Of a DNA stretch of 64,000 bases, positions 9,973 through 20,135 are shown piece after piece (within the stretch, counting starts at the first letter, position 1; each line of letters begins with the position of its first letter). The notes beneath the pieces are model-generated. The model did no database searches. It was not told the DNA's origin and worked only from the letters and a program-made list of their open reading frames with translations. The position numbers and the translations under genes are program-made. The DNA lies in contig NZ_QFGA01000004.1 in the NCBI RefSeq assembly GCF_004369205.1, positions 1-64,000 of the forward strand, read 5' to 3'. Origin of the DNA: Pelotomaculum schinkii. GTDB taxonomy: Bacteria > Bacillota > Desulfotomaculia > Desulfotomaculales > Pelotomaculaceae.

Positions 9973-11313
9973 TTAGTTCTTTTTAATAAGCTCAATCAAA
10001 TGTTTTATTTTATCCTGTAAATCAACGTTTTGATTTAGTTCGGTGTTGATTTTTTCACAGGCGTGGATGACGGTGGTATGGTCCCGGCCACCAAAAGCTT
10101 CTCCTATTTTGGGCAGAGATAAATCTGTCAACTCCCGTACCAGGTACATGGCTATCTGGCGGGGGAAGGCTACAAGCCTGGTCCTTTTCTTGGCCTTGAA
10201 TTCATCAATGCGGATATTGTAATAGGAGGCCACTACTTCCTGGATCAGATCAATGGTTATCTGTTTGGGTTTTCTGGTAGGAAGCATGTCTTTAAGGACT
10301 TCCGAGGTTAAGTCAGCATTAATCTCTTCATGGTTAAGAGTGGCGTAAGCGATGACCCGGATCAGAGCTCCTTCCAGCTCCCGGATATTGGATTGAATAT
10401 TGTCGGCGATAAAATAGATGCACTCATCAGGTATTGAAAGGTTTTCCTGTTGCGCCTTTTTTCTTAAGATAGCAATGCGAGTTTCTATATCGGGAGGTTG
10501 TATATCCGTAATCAGCCCCCACTCAAAACGGGAACGCAACCTGTCTTCCAGAGTGGGGATATCCTTTGGTGGCCGGTCGCTGGATATAATGATCTGCTTA
10601 TTGGCTTCGTAGAGGGTGTTGAAAGTGTGGAAAAATTCCTCCTGGGTACTTTCCTTACCGGCCAGAAACTGAATATCGTCAACCAAAAGAATATCCATAC
10701 TGCGGTATTTATTTCTGAATTCTACCGTTTTATCAAAGCGTATTGAATTAATCAGTTCGTTGGTGAATTGTTCGGAAGAGGCATAAGAAACCTTTTTCTT
10801 ATTGCTGTGTTCCAGAGTATACTGACCGATTGCGTGCATTAGGTGGGTTTTGCCGAGACCGACACCACCGTAAATAAACAAAGGATTGTAGGCCTTGGCC
10901 GGCAATTCCGCCACGGCCAGACAGGCGGCGTGGGCAAAGCGGTTGCTGTTTCCCACGACAAAGGAATCGAAGGTATATTTGGGGTTCAAGTGGGTCATGT
11001 TCAATTCTTCGTAATTATCTTTGTTTACTTTTTTATTCGGGCTTTGTGTATCTTCTACTTCACCTGATAAGACGAACTGGACCTCTATCTCTTGTTTTAC
11101 AAGTCCTTGAAAAACGTTTTTTATCATTGGGGCATACCGGTCACTCAGCCAACTTTTTGAAAAATGACTGGGAGCCTCGATAATCAGCCTGTTATTATAG
11201 CAACCAATTGGTTTGATTGATCTGAGCCAGGTATCAAAAGAGTGCTTGTTTAATTTCTTTTCTAAAATATGGAGGGTTTGTTCCCATACCTCAAGTAATT
11301 CATTTCTGGTCAA
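9973..11313 (-). CDS. dnaA: Chromosomal replication initiator DnaA
   Basis: 446 aa AAA+ initiator that binds DnaA boxes and melts oriC. Domain I is residues 1-80. A short linker is followed by domain III with Walker A GGVGLGKT (149-156), Walker [10 protein letters not shown] (near 212) and the sensor loop SSDRPPKD. Domain IV ends in the DNA-binding signature [15 protein letters not shown]. The TTG at 11313 is chosen because GGGAGGG lies nine bases upstream and the length then matches the family; the frame stays open 11 codons further. It faces rpmH across the origin. Confidence 0.97.
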   Translation of the reverse strand: MTRNELLEVWEQTLHILEKKLNKHSFDTWLRSIKPIGCYNNRLIIEAPSHFSKSWLSDRYAPMIKNVFQGLVKQEIEVQFVLSGEVEDTQSPNKKVNKDNYEELNMTHLNPKYTFDSFVVGNSNRFAHAACLAVAELPAKAYNPLFIYGGVGLGKTHLMHAIGQYTLEHSNKKKVSYASSEQFTNELINSIRFDKTVEFRNKYRSMDILLVDDIQFLAGKESTQEEFFHTFNTLYEANKQIIISSDRPPKDIPTLEDRLRSRFEWGLITDIQPPDIETRIAILRKKAQQENLSIPDECIYFIADNIQSNIRELEGALIRVIAYATLNHEEINADLTSEVLKDMLPTRKPKQITIDLIQEVVASYYNIRIDEFKAKKRTRLVAFPRQIAMYLVRELTDLSLPKIGEAFGGRDHTTVIHACEKINTELNQNVDLQDKIKHLIELIKKN

Positions 11314-11346
11314 CCTAACATACCCTCCCGCATGGTGTTGTTTCAA

Positions 11347-11775
11347 CGTACTATGAAAAGTAAACCTTTAAATTCCTCTCCTAGTCGAGAAGTGTTTTAA
11401 AGGTCGTTAAGAGAAATCAACAAATTAATCCACAATATTGTACACAGGGTGTGCAAAACCTGTGTGTGGACATTTTCAATGTTAAAATCATATCAAATTT
11501 TTTTAGAGTTATCAACAGGCTTTTTCCAGTAGAGAGGTAATAGGGCGGGGCGGGGATGCTCCTTGACGTTGAAAATTGGTTATTATATAATTGGTAGTGT
11601 GTGTCAATAGGACGGACTTTAATTTCCTTAAATGTATAAGAATTACTTTTCTATGTATTGCTTTTTTACAGGTAGAATAATTATATCAAATTTATTCAAT
11701 ATATAGAATTAATATATTCTATATCTACAAAATTTGATTTCTTGTGTATTACCTGTTTTAAAAGAGGTCTGCATC
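11347..11775. other. oriC, DnaA-box region upstream of dnaA
   Basis: The 500-bp gap between dnaA and rpmH contains several near-consensus DnaA boxes: TAATCCACA (11426-11434), TTGTACACA (11438-11446), TTATCAACA (11509-11517) and, less well, TGTGGACAT on the opposite strand (11465-11473). It is followed by a long AT-rich run (about 11580-11750). It matches the upstream half of the bipartite Firmicute origin. No gene is seen here. Confidence 0.75.
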
Positions 11776-11784
11776 CTGTATAAT
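11755..11784 (+). promoter_or_regulatory. rpmH: Promoter of rpmH-rnpA
   Basis: A perfect -10 TATAAT (11779-11784) lies 26 bases before the rpmH start. The -35 is poor (GTTTTA or TTTTAA at 17-18 bases). It is the only good -10 in front of this operon. Confidence 0.5.
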
Positions 11785-11810
11785 AAGGTTTTTCGAAGGA
11801 GGGGTGTTTT

Positions 11811-11945
11811 TTGAAGCGTACCTATCAGCCTAAATGCCGCAAACATAAAAAAGTCCACGGGTTTTTAAGCCGGATGGCCAGTCGTGCGGGTCGTAATGTA
11901 ATTAAAAGAAGGAGAATTAAAGGTAGAAAGAGGTTAACCGCGTGA
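11811..11945 (+). CDS. rpmH: 50S ribosomal protein bL34
   Basis: 44 aa, too short for routine ORF detection. The sequence begins [17 protein letters not shown] and ends [12 protein letters not shown], the unmistakable L34 pattern of a highly basic peptide that binds 23S rRNA. TTG start with GAAGGAGGGG upstream. First gene of the rightward operon, directly followed by rnpA. The usual Asn-Arg-Arg after QPK is Cys-Arg-Lys here. Confidence 0.95.
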   Translation: MKRTYQPKCRKHKKVHGFLSRMASRAGRNVIKRRRIKGRKRLTA

Positions 11946-12041
11946 GGCCGCTTCATCACAGCGGCCTCTCTAACTGTATAACGTGATAGGAGTATTGGAT
12001 AAGCTATTTTTTGCAGGCAGGAAAATGATCTTGGGGAAGAA

Positions 12042-12380
12042 ATGAGCAGTCTTACCAAAATTAAAAAAAACGGTGATTTTAGAAAAATATATAACAGCCG
12101 CAAGTCGGTTGCAGACCGCAATATGGTGTTGTATTTTTTGTCTAATAATAGAGAAGATTGTCGATTTGGTTTTACTGTCAGCAAGAAAGTTGGTAACGCG
12201 GTTACAAGGAATAGGGTCAGACGCCTGTTTGGAGAGGTATGCCGTTTAAATAAGGAAAAGTTTCCTAATGGATACGACTTTATTTTGCTGGCGCGCCGCG
12301 AAATAGTTGGGCTTAATTTTTACCAAATCGAGGAAGGTTTATTAAGGCTTTTAAAAAAAATCAAGATAAACAGGGGTTGA
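12042..12380 (+). CDS. rnpA: Ribonuclease P protein component
   Basis: 112 aa basic protein that assists the RNase P RNA in 5' maturation of tRNAs. The family motif [20 protein letters not shown] is present at about 47-66. N-terminal [19 protein letters not shown] is the typical substrate-binding part. ATG start with GGGGAAG just upstream. The stop codon overlaps the TTG start of yidD by four bases (TTGA), indicating translational coupling. Confidence 0.95.
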   Translation: MSSLTKIKKNGDFRKIYNSRKSVADRNMVLYFLSNNREDCRFGFTVSKKVGNAVTRNRVRRLFGEVCRLNKEKFPNGYDFILLARREIVGLNFYQIEEGLLRLLKKIKINRG

Positions 12381-12589
12381 ACCCTTTGCGAGTAGTAGTA
12401 TTATTAATCAGGTTTTACCAGGCGGTTATTTCACCTTTAAAGCCGCCTTCCTGCCGGTTTTATCCCACGTGCTCCCATTATGCCCTGCAGGCCGTAGAGA
12501 GATACGGACCGTTTAAAGGTTCATGGATGGCCTTAAAAAGAATTTTAAAGTGTCATCCATGGCACCCGGGAGGATATGATCCGGTTTAA
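12377..12589 (+). CDS. yidD: Membrane protein insertion efficiency factor YidD
   Basis: 70 aa. It belongs to the YidD (DUF37) family, always next to rnpA and yidC, and assists insertion of membrane proteins by YidC. It has an N-terminal amphipathic or hydrophobic segment ([17 protein letters not shown]), the cysteine motif [11 protein letters not shown] and a C-terminal [11 protein letters not shown]. The TTG start overlaps the rnpA stop. Confidence 0.93.
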   Translation: MNPLRVVVLLIRFYQAVISPLKPPSCRFYPTCSHYALQAVERYGPFKGSWMALKRILKCHPWHPGGYDPV

Positions 12590-12632
12590 AATCAATTGGG
12601 AACCGCAGGGCTTATAAGGAGGCAGATTTTAT

Positions 12633-13301
12633 TTGGAGATTTTTAATGCCATTGTAGATGGGATGACCTGGTTATTAAACTGGTTGTACCAGCTGACGGG
12701 CAGCGTTGGGGTGCCGAATTACGGCATAGCTATCATTTTGCTTACCGTTATTATAAAAGTGGCTCTCTATCCGCTTACCAACAAACAGATGAAATCTATG
12801 CTGGCCATGCAGCAGCTGCAGCCAAAGGTCAAGGAAATACAGGAAAAGTGGAAAAATAAAGACCAACAAAAAATGCAGCAGATGATCATGGAATTGTATA
12901 AGCAGAACAATGTCAACCCAGCTGCCGGTTGTTTGCCGCTTCTGGTTCAGATGCCTATTTTGTTTGCGCTGTACAGGTCTCTATTTAATTTTCCATATCT
13001 CAACGAAGCTCATGCCAGTTTCATCTGGGTGCAAAATTTGAGCGCCAGAGACCCTTATTTTATTCTACCGGTTCTGGCAGGTGTTACTACCTTCTTCCAG
13101 TCCAAAATGACAACTACAACAAACGATCCTACCCAGCGTATGATGCTCTATACCATGCCCGTCTTTATTGCCTGGATTTCCGGCACCGTTCCGGCCGGGC
13201 TCGCGCTTTATTGGGTAGTATTTAACATAGTCGGCATTATCCAACAGTTTTTTATCAATAAGCAGATGCTGGTAGTAAAAAAGGAGGCCGAGAACAGTTG
13301 A
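12633..13301 (+). CDS. yidC: Membrane protein insertase YidC/Oxa1
   Basis: 222 aa, compact Gram-positive type. Five transmembrane segments are expected (about 30-48, 95-115, 140-160, 175-190, 195-210), with the charged cytoplasmic hairpin KQLQPKVKEIQEKWK-like after the first. The hydrophilic-groove position that is Arg in E. coli YidC and B. subtilis SpoIIIJ is Lys42 here (TVIIKVALYPLT). No lipoprotein cysteine is visible at the N-terminus. TTG start with GGAGG ten bases upstream. Overlaps jag by four bases. Confidence 0.95.
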   Translation: MEIFNAIVDGMTWLLNWLYQLTGSVGVPNYGIAIILLTVIIKVALYPLTNKQMKSMLAMQQLQPKVKEIQEKWKNKDQQKMQQMIMELYKQNNVNPAAGCLPLLVQMPILFALYRSLFNFPYLNEAHASFIWVQNLSARDPYFILPVLAGVTTFFQSKMTTTTNDPTQRMMLYTMPVFIAWISGTVPAGLALYWVVFNIVGIIQQFFINKQMLVVKKEAENS

Positions 13302-13918
13302 AGGCAGTCGAAAAAACTGGTAAGACGGTGGATGATGCCGTAAGCCAAGCCTTAATAGATTTAGGCGCTTCCAGGGAAGAAGTGGAAGTAACCGTTCTCG
13401 ACGAGCCGTCTAAAGGTATCTTTGGTATTTTCGGGGCTAAAATGGCCAGGGTTATGGTTAGTTTAAAAAACGGACCGTCCCAAAAGGCCACCAACCTTCT
13501 AAAAAATATATTTAGAGCCATGCAGATTCAGGTGGGCATAAAGGCAAATGAAAAGGACCATGAAATTCAAATTAACCTGGAAGGGGACGACCTCGGCATC
13601 CTCATCGGCAGGCGGGGTGAGACACTGGATTCCCTTCAGTATCTGGTAAATCTCTCGGTTAATAAGAACCAGGAAGTCAGAAAAAAAATCATTATAGATA
13701 TTGAGGGATATCGCAGAAGGCGGGAAGAGACGCTCCAGAAACTAGCATTGAAGCTTGCGGACAAAGCCAAGCAACGGGGCAGAAACGTAGTGCTGGAACC
13801 GATGAGTTCACAAGAAAGACGTATCATCCATACCGTCTTGCAGGGAAGGGATGATATTTACACCTTCAGCGAGGGAGAAGAACCCTTACGCAAAATTATT
13901 ATAGCCCCAAAAAAATAA
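13298..13918 (+). CDS. jag: RNA-binding protein Jag (KhpB)
   Basis: 206 aa. The order is Jag-N domain (about 1-50, with EPSKGIFGIFGAK), linker, KH domain (about 95-140, with the loop GILIGRRGETLDSLQYLV) and R3H domain (about 142-206, SSQERRIIHTVLQGR). In other Firmicutes Jag/KhpB binds RNA with KhpA and affects cell elongation and division. TTG start overlapping the yidC stop (TTGA), so it is translationally coupled. Followed by a hairpin terminator. Confidence 0.94.
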   Translation: MKAVEKTGKTVDDAVSQALIDLGASREEVEVTVLDEPSKGIFGIFGAKMARVMVSLKNGPSQKATNLLKNIFRAMQIQVGIKANEKDHEIQINLEGDDLGILIGRRGETLDSLQYLVNLSVNKNQEVRKKIIIDIEGYRRRREETLQKLALKLADKAKQRGRNVVLEPMSSQERRIIHTVLQGRDDIYTFSEGEEPLRKIIIAPKK

Positions 13919-13925
13919 CACCTTA

Positions 13926-13955
13926 AAACCCAGCAGGCCTTAGCCCGCTGGGTTT
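13926..13955 (+). terminator. Terminator-like hairpin after jag
   Basis: Stem AAACCCAGC / GCTGGGTTT, 9 bp, loop of 12. Only TTTATAAAT follows, so termination may be partial and mnmE could receive read-through. Confidence 0.6.
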
Positions 13956-13984
13956 ATAAATAGTGTGCCGGGAAGGTGCAATCG

Positions 13985-15364
13985 ATGTACGAGGATACCA
14001 TTGCAGCTATTGCTACGCCACTTGGTGAGGGCGGGATCGGTATTGTACGGGTAAGCGGCCCAGAAGCAGTAGAGATAGCCAAACTTATTTTCCGGGCCAA
14101 AAATAAAAATTGGACTGCTGCCGGAAGCCACCACCTTTTTTACGGACATATTGTTGACCGTGAAGGCGTGGTCGTTGATGAGGCTTTACTGAGCTATATG
14201 CAGGCGCCGTATACCTATACACGGGAAGACATCGTAGAAATTAACTGTCATGGCGGAATAGTACCATTGCGCCGGGTTCTGGAGTTGGTATTGGGTTGCG
14301 GAGCACGCCTGGCCGAGCCGGGTGAATTCAGCAAGAGGGCTTTTTTAAACGGCAGGCTGGATTTGGCTCAAGCCGAATCGGTCATTGATATCATCCGCGC
14401 CAGGACTGACGCAGGCTTAAAGCTGGCTGTGTCCCAGCTAAGAGGGGAACTTTCCAGGCACATTTTTTCTCTGCAGCACAAGCTGCTGGGTTTGTTGGCG
14501 CAGCTGGAGGCTGTTGTTGACTTTCCGGAAGAGGGACTGGAAGAATCGGCTGCCGCTGAAATCATGGTAATTAGTAAGGATCTCCTGTCAGAAATTGAGC
14601 AATTGATAAAAGGAGCTGAAACCGGCAAGATCTACCGGGAAGGTATCAGCACGGTTATTATTGGCAGGCCTAACGTAGGGAAGTCTTCCCTCTTAAACGC
14701 CATGCTGCGGGAGGACCGGGCCATTGTCACGGAAATTCCCGGTACAACCAGGGATATTATTGAAGAGATACTAAATATCCGGGGGATTCCATTAAAAATA
14801 ATTGATACCGCCGGGCTGCGGGAAACGGAAGATGAAGTTGAAAAAATTGGGGTGGCAAGGACCAGGGATAGTATAGGCCGGGCCGACCTGATCCTGCTGG
14901 TGCTGGATGCCGCCAGGGGCTTGGCGGGCGGAGACAGGTCGATTATTGAGAGCATCGGAGAAAAAAAATCAATTATCCTGTTAAACAAGGTTGATGTTGC
15001 AGAAATAAAAATTGAGCAGGGTGAAGTTGAGAGCCTTGCTCCGGGAAGTCCGGTGCTTTGGATTTCAGCTGAACAGGGGACCGGTCTTTCAGAGCTGGAA
15101 GATACGATCGTTGACATGGTTTTGGGCGGCCGGGCGCCCTCTTCTGACACGGTACTGGTGGCAAGTTTGAGGCACAAGCAAGCTCTGGAAAAAGCAGCCT
15201 CGCATCTGGCAGAGGCTATTAACGGTATACACGGAAAACTGCCGCTTGACATGGTGTCAATTGATTTGAGATCTGCCTGGGAGAATTTAGGGGAAATAAC
15301 CGGGTCAACTTCAACGGAAGATTTGCTGGATCGAATATTTGCAGACTTTTGCATTGGTAAGTGA
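13985..15364 (+). CDS. mnmE: tRNA uridine-34 modification GTPase MnmE
   Basis: 459 aa. With MnmG it installs the aminomethyl-type group on the wobble uridine of tRNAs. N-terminal folate-binding domain ([20 protein letters not shown]), then helical domain, then an inserted G domain with [21 protein letters not shown] and NKVD, then the C-terminal catalytic FCIGK. The ATG at 13985 with GGAAGG eight bases upstream is preferred over the GTG at 13976. Nine bases separate it from mnmG, forming one operon. Confidence 0.95.
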   Translation: MYEDTIAAIATPLGEGGIGIVRVSGPEAVEIAKLIFRAKNKNWTAAGSHHLFYGHIVDREGVVVDEALLSYMQAPYTYTREDIVEINCHGGIVPLRRVLELVLGCGARLAEPGEFSKRAFLNGRLDLAQAESVIDIIRARTDAGLKLAVSQLRGELSRHIFSLQHKLLGLLAQLEAVVDFPEEGLEESAAAEIMVISKDLLSEIEQLIKGAETGKIYREGISTVIIGRPNVGKSSLLNAMLREDRAIVTEIPGTTRDIIEEILNIRGIPLKIIDTAGLRETEDEVEKIGVARTRDSIGRADLILLVLDAARGLAGGDRSIIESIGEKKSIILLNKVDVAEIKIEQGEVESLAPGSPVLWISAEQGTGLSELEDTIVDMVLGGRAPSSDTVLVASLRHKQALEKAASHLAEAINGIHGKLPLDMVSIDLRSAWENLGEITGSTSTEDLLDRIFADFCIGK

Positions 15365-15373
15365 GGTGAGGAA

Positions 15374-17254
15374 ATGGAGTACAACGCGGGCAGGTACGAT
15401 GTAATTGTGGTAGGAGCCGGCCACGCAGGGTGTGAGGCCGGTTTGGCTGCCGCGAGAATGAACTGTCGCACCCTGGTGCTGACACTTAACCTGGACTATG
15501 TGGCGCTGATGCCGTGCAACCCGGCTGTGGGTGGACCGGCCAAAGGCCACCTGGTGCGGGAAGTGGATGCCCTGGGTGGCCAAATGGGTCTGAACACCGA
15601 TTACACCTCGATCCAGATGAGGCTATTAAATACCGGCAAAGGCCCCGCTGTCCACGCTCTTAGAGCGCAGGCGGACAAAAGTCTGTATCAGGGAAGGATG
15701 AAAGAAACCCTGGAAAGCCAGGCGTGCCTTGATTTAAAACAGGCTATGGTGGAAAGACTTGTTATCGAAAAGGGAAAAATTAGCGGTGTGGTGACCAGCA
15801 CCGGGGCGCGGTTTACAGCGACGGCAGTGGTGATTACCACCGGCACCTACCTTAAAGGCCGGATCGTGATCGGGGACCTGTCCTATCCGGGCGGACCGAA
15901 TGGACAGTTTCCGTCGGTAGGTTTATCAGATAGCTTGACTGATCTTGGTCTGAAATTGGGTCGTTTCAAAACCGGCACTCCGGCCAGGGTCAACCGGCAC
16001 TCAATAGATTTTAGCCGCATGACTGTCCAACCTGGTGACGATAAGCTGCATAACTTTTCTTTTATTTCGGATGTCACCGGGAGGGAGCAGATACCATGCT
16101 GGCTCACCTATACCAATGAAGAAACCCACCGGATTATCCGCGACAACCTGTACCGCGCACCGCTCTATACGGGGGCCATTCAAAGTCAGGGTCCGCGTTA
16201 CTGCCCTTCTATCGAGACGAAAGTAGTGCGTTTTGCGGACAAGCCGGCCCACCAGGTATTCATTGAGCCGGAAGGTAAGAATACGGCTGAGATGTACGTA
16301 CAGGGCATGTCCACCAGCCTGCCGGAGGACGTCCAGTTGGCCATGCTGCGTACCCTCCCTGGTTTGGAAAGAGTTGAGGTAATGCGGCCGGGCTATGCGA
16401 TAGAATATGATTACGTGGCGCCCACCCAACTGAAGCTGACCCTGGAAACCAAAACCATACCAGGTCTCTTCACGGCGGGACAAATCAACGGCACCTCCGG
16501 CTACGAGGAGGCGGCGGCGCAGGGCATTGTGGCGGGAATCAACGCAGCCCTTTACGTTAAAGGACGGGAACCGTTCATTCTAACACGTTCAGAAGCTTAT
16601 ACCGGGGTCATGATCGATGACCTGGTGACCAAGGATATTGATGAACCCTACCGGATGCTTACTTCCAGAGCCGAATACAGGCTACTCTTGCGGCAGGACA
16701 ACGCCGACCTCAGGTTGACGGAAAAAGGTTACCAGGTAGGGTTGGTCTCACCGGAAAGGTACCGGAGTTTCGAGAGCAAGCAAAAACTAATAGAAATAGA
16801 GAAAAACAGGTTGGAAAAAACTATCGTGCCGGTTACGGAAGAGGTGAAAGGGATTCTGGAACAGCTTGGGAGCGCTCCCCTTCCCCAGCAGGGAGCATCG
16901 CTGGCAGGCCTGATCCGGCGGCCGGAAATCACCTACGAGCAGCTTCTTCTTCTGCCTTTGGAAAATCCCGGACTGCCTGAAGATGTACGGGAGCAGGTGG
17001 AAATTCAGGTAAAGTACGATGGTTATATAAAAAAACAGCAGGCTCAGGTTGAGCGGTTCCGGCGGCTGGAGGATAAAAAAATTCCCGGTGACCTGGATTA
17101 TCAGATGGTCCGCGGACTGTCTTTGGAAGCCAGAGAAAAACTTGAGACGATCAGGCCCGCGTCGATCGGACAGGCCGGCCGGATCGCCGCTGTAACTCCG
17201 GCTGACGTATCCGTGCTGATGATTTACCTGGAGCAGATACGGCGTCTCAAGTAA
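15374..17254 (+). CDS. mnmG: tRNA uridine-34 modification enzyme MnmG (GidA)
   Basis: 626 aa FAD/NADH-dependent partner of MnmE. The FAD-binding motif is [20 protein letters not shown] at residue 10-29. The family signature [24 protein letters not shown] and the later [12 protein letters not shown] are visible. The C-terminal helical domain binds MnmE. ATG start with GAGGTGAGG immediately upstream. Confidence 0.97.
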   Translation: MEYNAGRYDVIVVGAGHAGCEAGLAAARMNCRTLVLTLNLDYVALMPCNPAVGGPAKGHLVREVDALGGQMGLNTDYTSIQMRLLNTGKGPAVHALRAQADKSLYQGRMKETLESQACLDLKQAMVERLVIEKGKISGVVTSTGARFTATAVVITTGTYLKGRIVIGDLSYPGGPNGQFPSVGLSDSLTDLGLKLGRFKTGTPARVNRHSIDFSRMTVQPGDDKLHNFSFISDVTGREQIPCWLTYTNEETHRIIRDNLYRAPLYTGAIQSQGPRYCPSIETKVVRFADKPAHQVFIEPEGKNTAEMYVQGMSTSLPEDVQLAMLRTLPGLERVEVMRPGYAIEYDYVAPTQLKLTLETKTIPGLFTAGQINGTSGYEEAAAQGIVAGINAALYVKGREPFILTRSEAYTGVMIDDLVTKDIDEPYRMLTSRAEYRLLLRQDNADLRLTEKGYQVGLVSPERYRSFESKQKLIEIEKNRLEKTIVPVTEEVKGILEQLGSAPLPQQGASLAGLIRRPEITYEQLLLLPLENPGLPEDVREQVEIQVKYDGYIKKQQAQVERFRRLEDKKIPGDLDYQMVRGLSLEAREKLETIRPASIGQAGRIAAVTPADVSVLMIYLEQIRRLK

Positions 17255-17264
17255 GGTGGTAAAT

Positions 17265-17984
17265 GTGGGAGAAATAACGGCTGTGCTGAACGCCGCAGCA
17301 GGCGATTTGGATCTGGAGCTTACAGGCGGACAGCTCGAACAATTTGAAAAATTCTACGCGTTGCTGGTTGAGGTTAATAAAAGTTTCAACCTCACCGCCA
17401 TCACTGATGAACGGGAGGTTGCCATTAAGCACTTTCTCGATTCATTGACCTGTCAGGCCACAGTTCGTCTTAATAACGGCCTAAGGATTGTGGACATTGG
17501 GACGGGCGCAGGTTTTCCCGGTATTCCCCTGAAGATATACCGTCCGGGTATTATTCTGACTCTGGTAGAATCGCTGGAAAAGAGAGTTAAATTTTTAAAA
17601 GACGTGGTTGAGGCTCTGGGTCTTAGTGAAACCAGGGTTATACATGCCCGCGCTGAAGATTTTTGCAGGGACGGGGAGCACAGGGAACAGTATGATCTGG
17701 TTGTAGCCAGGGCTGTCGCCTGCCTGCCCGTACTGGCCGAGTACTGTCTGCCGGCCGTAAAAGTGGGCGGTTTATTTGTAGCAATGAAGGGTCCCAAAGT
17801 GGAGGATGAGACAAAAGCCGCAAAAAACGCACTGTCAATCCTGGAAGGAGCGCTGGAGAATGTGATTAAATTGAGGCTGCCGCTGTTGGGAGACGAAAGG
17901 AACCTGGTCATGGTAAGAAAAATTAGCTCTTCACCCGCCAAGTACCCCCGCCGCGCCGGCATGCCGCAAAAAAAACCGCTGTAG
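17265..17984 (+). CDS. rsmG: 16S rRNA (guanine-527-N7) methyltransferase RsmG
   Basis: 239 aa. SAM-dependent methyltransferase of 16S rRNA G527; loss gives low-level streptomycin resistance in other bacteria. Motif I is IVDIGTGAGFPGIPLK near residue 70. The GTG at 17265 is chosen for its AGGTGG five bases upstream; an in-frame GTG at 17256 lies inside that ribosome site. It follows mnmG by ten bases in one operon. No noc gene follows, unlike in B. subtilis. Confidence 0.93.
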   Translation: MGEITAVLNAAAGDLDLELTGGQLEQFEKFYALLVEVNKSFNLTAITDEREVAIKHFLDSLTCQATVRLNNGLRIVDIGTGAGFPGIPLKIYRPGIILTLVESLEKRVKFLKDVVEALGLSETRVIHARAEDFCRDGEHREQYDLVVARAVACLPVLAEYCLPAVKVGGLFVAMKGPKVEDETKAAKNALSILEGALENVIKLRLPLLGDERNLVMVRKISSSPAKYPRRAGMPQKKPL

Positions 17985-18172
17985 CTTGTGGCTTAAGCAG
18001 GTTACATTGGTTGTACAAAATAACTTTTTTATTCTAAAGAATTAGTAAGGTTAAATATGCCGTAGGGCGTAAGGCATAGGGCGTTAAAAAGTTGCTGGTA
18101 AACAAAATTTGATAACTCATTGCTTAGACAACATGTCGCTAATGTGCACGACTGTTGAAGATAAAAAACAGC

Positions 18173-18225
18173 GATGTGGGTGCGATTTTAATCGCACCCG
18201 GCGCGTAAGCGCCGAACCTGTATGG
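18173..18225. repeat. Dispersed intergenic palindromic repeat, copy 2
   Basis: Palindrome GGGTGCGATT / AATCGCACCC (18178-18199) is followed directly by the small hairpin GGCGC-GTAA-GCGCC and by GAACCTGTA. It belongs to the same family as the elements near 7.1, 22.7, 28.7, 32.75 and 39.3 kb. It sits in the 470-bp rsmG-parA gap. Confidence 0.55.
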
Positions 18226-18338
18226 CGTTAAGGTAACATTGTGCGAATAAATTAACAACCAGCTCTCTGAAGCAAACCCAAAACGTTATTTTTTGGCGAC
18301 GACAGGTCACTTGATAAGTAAAAAAATTCTTAACAAAC

Positions 18339-18369
18339 ATTTTCCGGGCGCTAAAAAAGCCCGGAAAAT
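18339..18369. other. Strong hairpin in the rsmG-parA gap
   Basis: ATTTTCCGGGC / GCCCGGAAAAT, 11 bp perfect with a 9-base loop. No T tail on either strand. Together with the repeat at 18173-18225 this is the only structure in the 470-bp gap before parA. Confidence 0.45.
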
Positions 18370-18452
18370 TCATTTTGGCTGGGGTAGCAGGAACTGGTAC
18401 GGCGGATGTTGAATAATTACGACCGGAACCGCCGGATAATAACCGGCTTTCC

Positions 18453-19232
18453 ATGCGGGGGGTGGGTACCATAGGCAAGTTAATAGCTATCGCCAACCAA
18501 AAAGGCGGGGTTGCCAAGACCACTACGGCTGTAAACCTGAGCGCGTGGCTGTCACTGATGGGACAAAAGGTGCTGCTGGTCGATATAGACCCGCAGGGCA
18601 ACGCCAGCACTGGAGTTGGGGTGGACAAACAAGAAATAGAGCTTTGCATTTATGATGTCCTGATCAACGGTGTGCCCGCCCGTGAGGTGATTGTGCCCTG
18701 CGCCGTCGAAAAACTGTACCTGATCCCCGCCACTATTGAACTGGCCGGCGCCGAAGTTGAATTGGTCGGCGTGGCGGACAGGGAAAAAATATTAAAGAAA
18801 GCGCTTGGGGAAATAAAAGAGGATTACGATTATATATTTATTGACTGTCCTCCCTCTCTGGGAATGCTGACTTTAAACGCGCTGACCGCCGCCGATTCCG
18901 TACTCATCCCGATCCAATGTGAATATTATGCTCTGGAAGGACTGGGCCAGTTGATGAACACCATCCAAATGGTGCAGCAGCAGCTTAACCCCGACCTGGT
19001 CTTGGAGGGAGTGCTGTTAACCATGTTTGACGGCAGGACCAATCTTGCCATTCAGGTGGTTGACGAAATAAAAAAACACTTCCGGGAAAAGGTATACAGG
19101 TCTATCGTCCCGAGAAATGTAAGGCTCAGTGAAGCGCCCAGTCACGGCAAGCCCGTAATGGTTTACGACCGGCGTTCGCGGGGCTCGGAGGCCTACCAGG
19201 AGCTGGCAAAGGAAGTGATGGGGATTGAGTAA
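18453..19232 (+). CDS. parA: Chromosome partitioning ATPase ParA (Soj)
   Basis: 259 aa. Deviant Walker ATPase of the chromosomal ParABS system, which binds DNA non-specifically in the ATP state and drives origin segregation. The motif is IAIANQKGGVAKTTTAVNLS with both signature lysines; Walker B is YIFIDCPPSLGML. The ATG at 18453 is kept, but GTG at 18462 is an alternative because the ribosome site is unclear. It overlaps parB by eight bases. Confidence 0.95.
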   Translation: MRGVGTIGKLIAIANQKGGVAKTTTAVNLSAWLSLMGQKVLLVDIDPQGNASTGVGVDKQEIELCIYDVLINGVPAREVIVPCAVEKLYLIPATIELAGAEVELVGVADREKILKKALGEIKEDYDYIFIDCPPSLGMLTLNALTAADSVLIPIQCEYYALEGLGQLMNTIQMVQQQLNPDLVLEGVLLTMFDGRTNLAIQVVDEIKKHFREKVYRSIVPRNVRLSEAPSHGKPVMVYDRRSRGSEAYQELAKEVMGIE

Positions 19233-20097
19233 GCGCAGGGGTTTGGGTAAGGGCTTGCAGGCTCTGTTTCCCGGCGCCGATCAGGCAGCCGCCGGCGCCA
19301 CAGAACAGCTCAAAGAAATTGATATTGACAAGATCAGGACGGCGTCCCGGCAGCCCAGGCAGTTGTTTGATCCGGAAAAATTGGCTGAACTGGCGGAATC
19401 GATCAGGGAACTGGGTGTTATCCAGCCGGTGGTGGTGCGACCCGAAGCAGGTGGCGGCTACGAATTAATTGCCGGCGAAAGGCGTTGGCGAGCCTGCAAA
19501 AGTCTGGGATACAAGACGATTCCGGCTGTGGTCAAGGATTACCGCGACCTGGAGGCTACTGCAGTTTCTTTAATTGAAAATATACAAAGAGAGGATCTGA
19601 ACCCATTAGAAGAAGCTCTGGCCTATCACCAACTGATGGAGGATTTTCAGTTGACCCAGGAGGAGGTCTCGGGAAGGGTTGGTAAAAGCAGGCCTTTCGT
19701 TGCCAACATGGTCAGGCTGTTGGGACTGCCCGACGAGGTTAAGGAAATGCTTGCCGCAGGGCAGCTTAGCGCCGGGCATGCCAGAGCTTTGTTAGCCATA
19801 GAAGATGCCAAAAAGCAGGCTGCCGCAGCCGGAAAAATTGTCAGGCAGCAGCTTAACGTCCGCCAGACTGAGAATTTAGCGAAGGCGCTTATGGCGGAGA
19901 AAGCTGCCGGCGAAAAAAAGAAGCGGTATAAAGCAATGCTGTTGGCGTCAGCCGAGGAAGAATTGCAAAAATTTTTAAAGACTCCGGTCAAAGTTCGAGA
20001 AACCCGAAACGGCAGGGGTAAGCTGGAAATTACTTATGGAGATCCGGTTGAACTGAACAGGCTTGTGGAACTTATCACCGGGCGGAAAAAGACGTGA
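19225..20097 (+). CDS. parB: Chromosome partitioning protein ParB (Spo0J)
   Basis: 290 aa. CTP-dependent clamp that loads at parS and spreads, linking origin segregation to SMC loading and sporulation control. The N-terminal CTPase domain shows ELIAGERRWRACKSLG (near residue 75). The helix-turn-helix is QEEVSGRVGKSRPFVANMVRLL, and the C-terminal dimer domain is Lys-rich. The TTG start overlaps the end of parA, so the two are translationally coupled. A perfect parS lies one base after its stop. Confidence 0.95.
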   Translation: MSKRRGLGKGLQALFPGADQAAAGATEQLKEIDIDKIRTASRQPRQLFDPEKLAELAESIRELGVIQPVVVRPEAGGGYELIAGERRWRACKSLGYKTIPAVVKDYRDLEATAVSLIENIQREDLNPLEEALAYHQLMEDFQLTQEEVSGRVGKSRPFVANMVRLLGLPDEVKEMLAAGQLSAGHARALLAIEDAKKQAAAAGKIVRQQLNVRQTENLAKALMAEKAAGEKKKRYKAMLLASAEEELQKFLKTPVKVRETRNGRGKLEITYGDPVELNRLVELITGRKKT

Positions 20098-20098
20098 A

Positions 20099-20114
20099 TG
20101 TTTCACGTGAAACA
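20099..20114. promoter_or_regulatory. parS centromere site
   Basis: TGTTTCACGTGAAACA, the exact 16-bp Spo0J/ParB palindrome, extended by AA/TT on both sides. It starts right after the parB stop codon. It is the loading site for the ParB encoded next door. Confidence 0.95.
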
Positions 20115-20135
20115 TTGTGAGGGGCTGGTTATACA

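Noticed and set aside
18188-18649. 153-codon minus-strand ORF overlapping the parA start
   Set aside because: Antisense shadow of parA and of an intergenic repeat, with no ribosome site.
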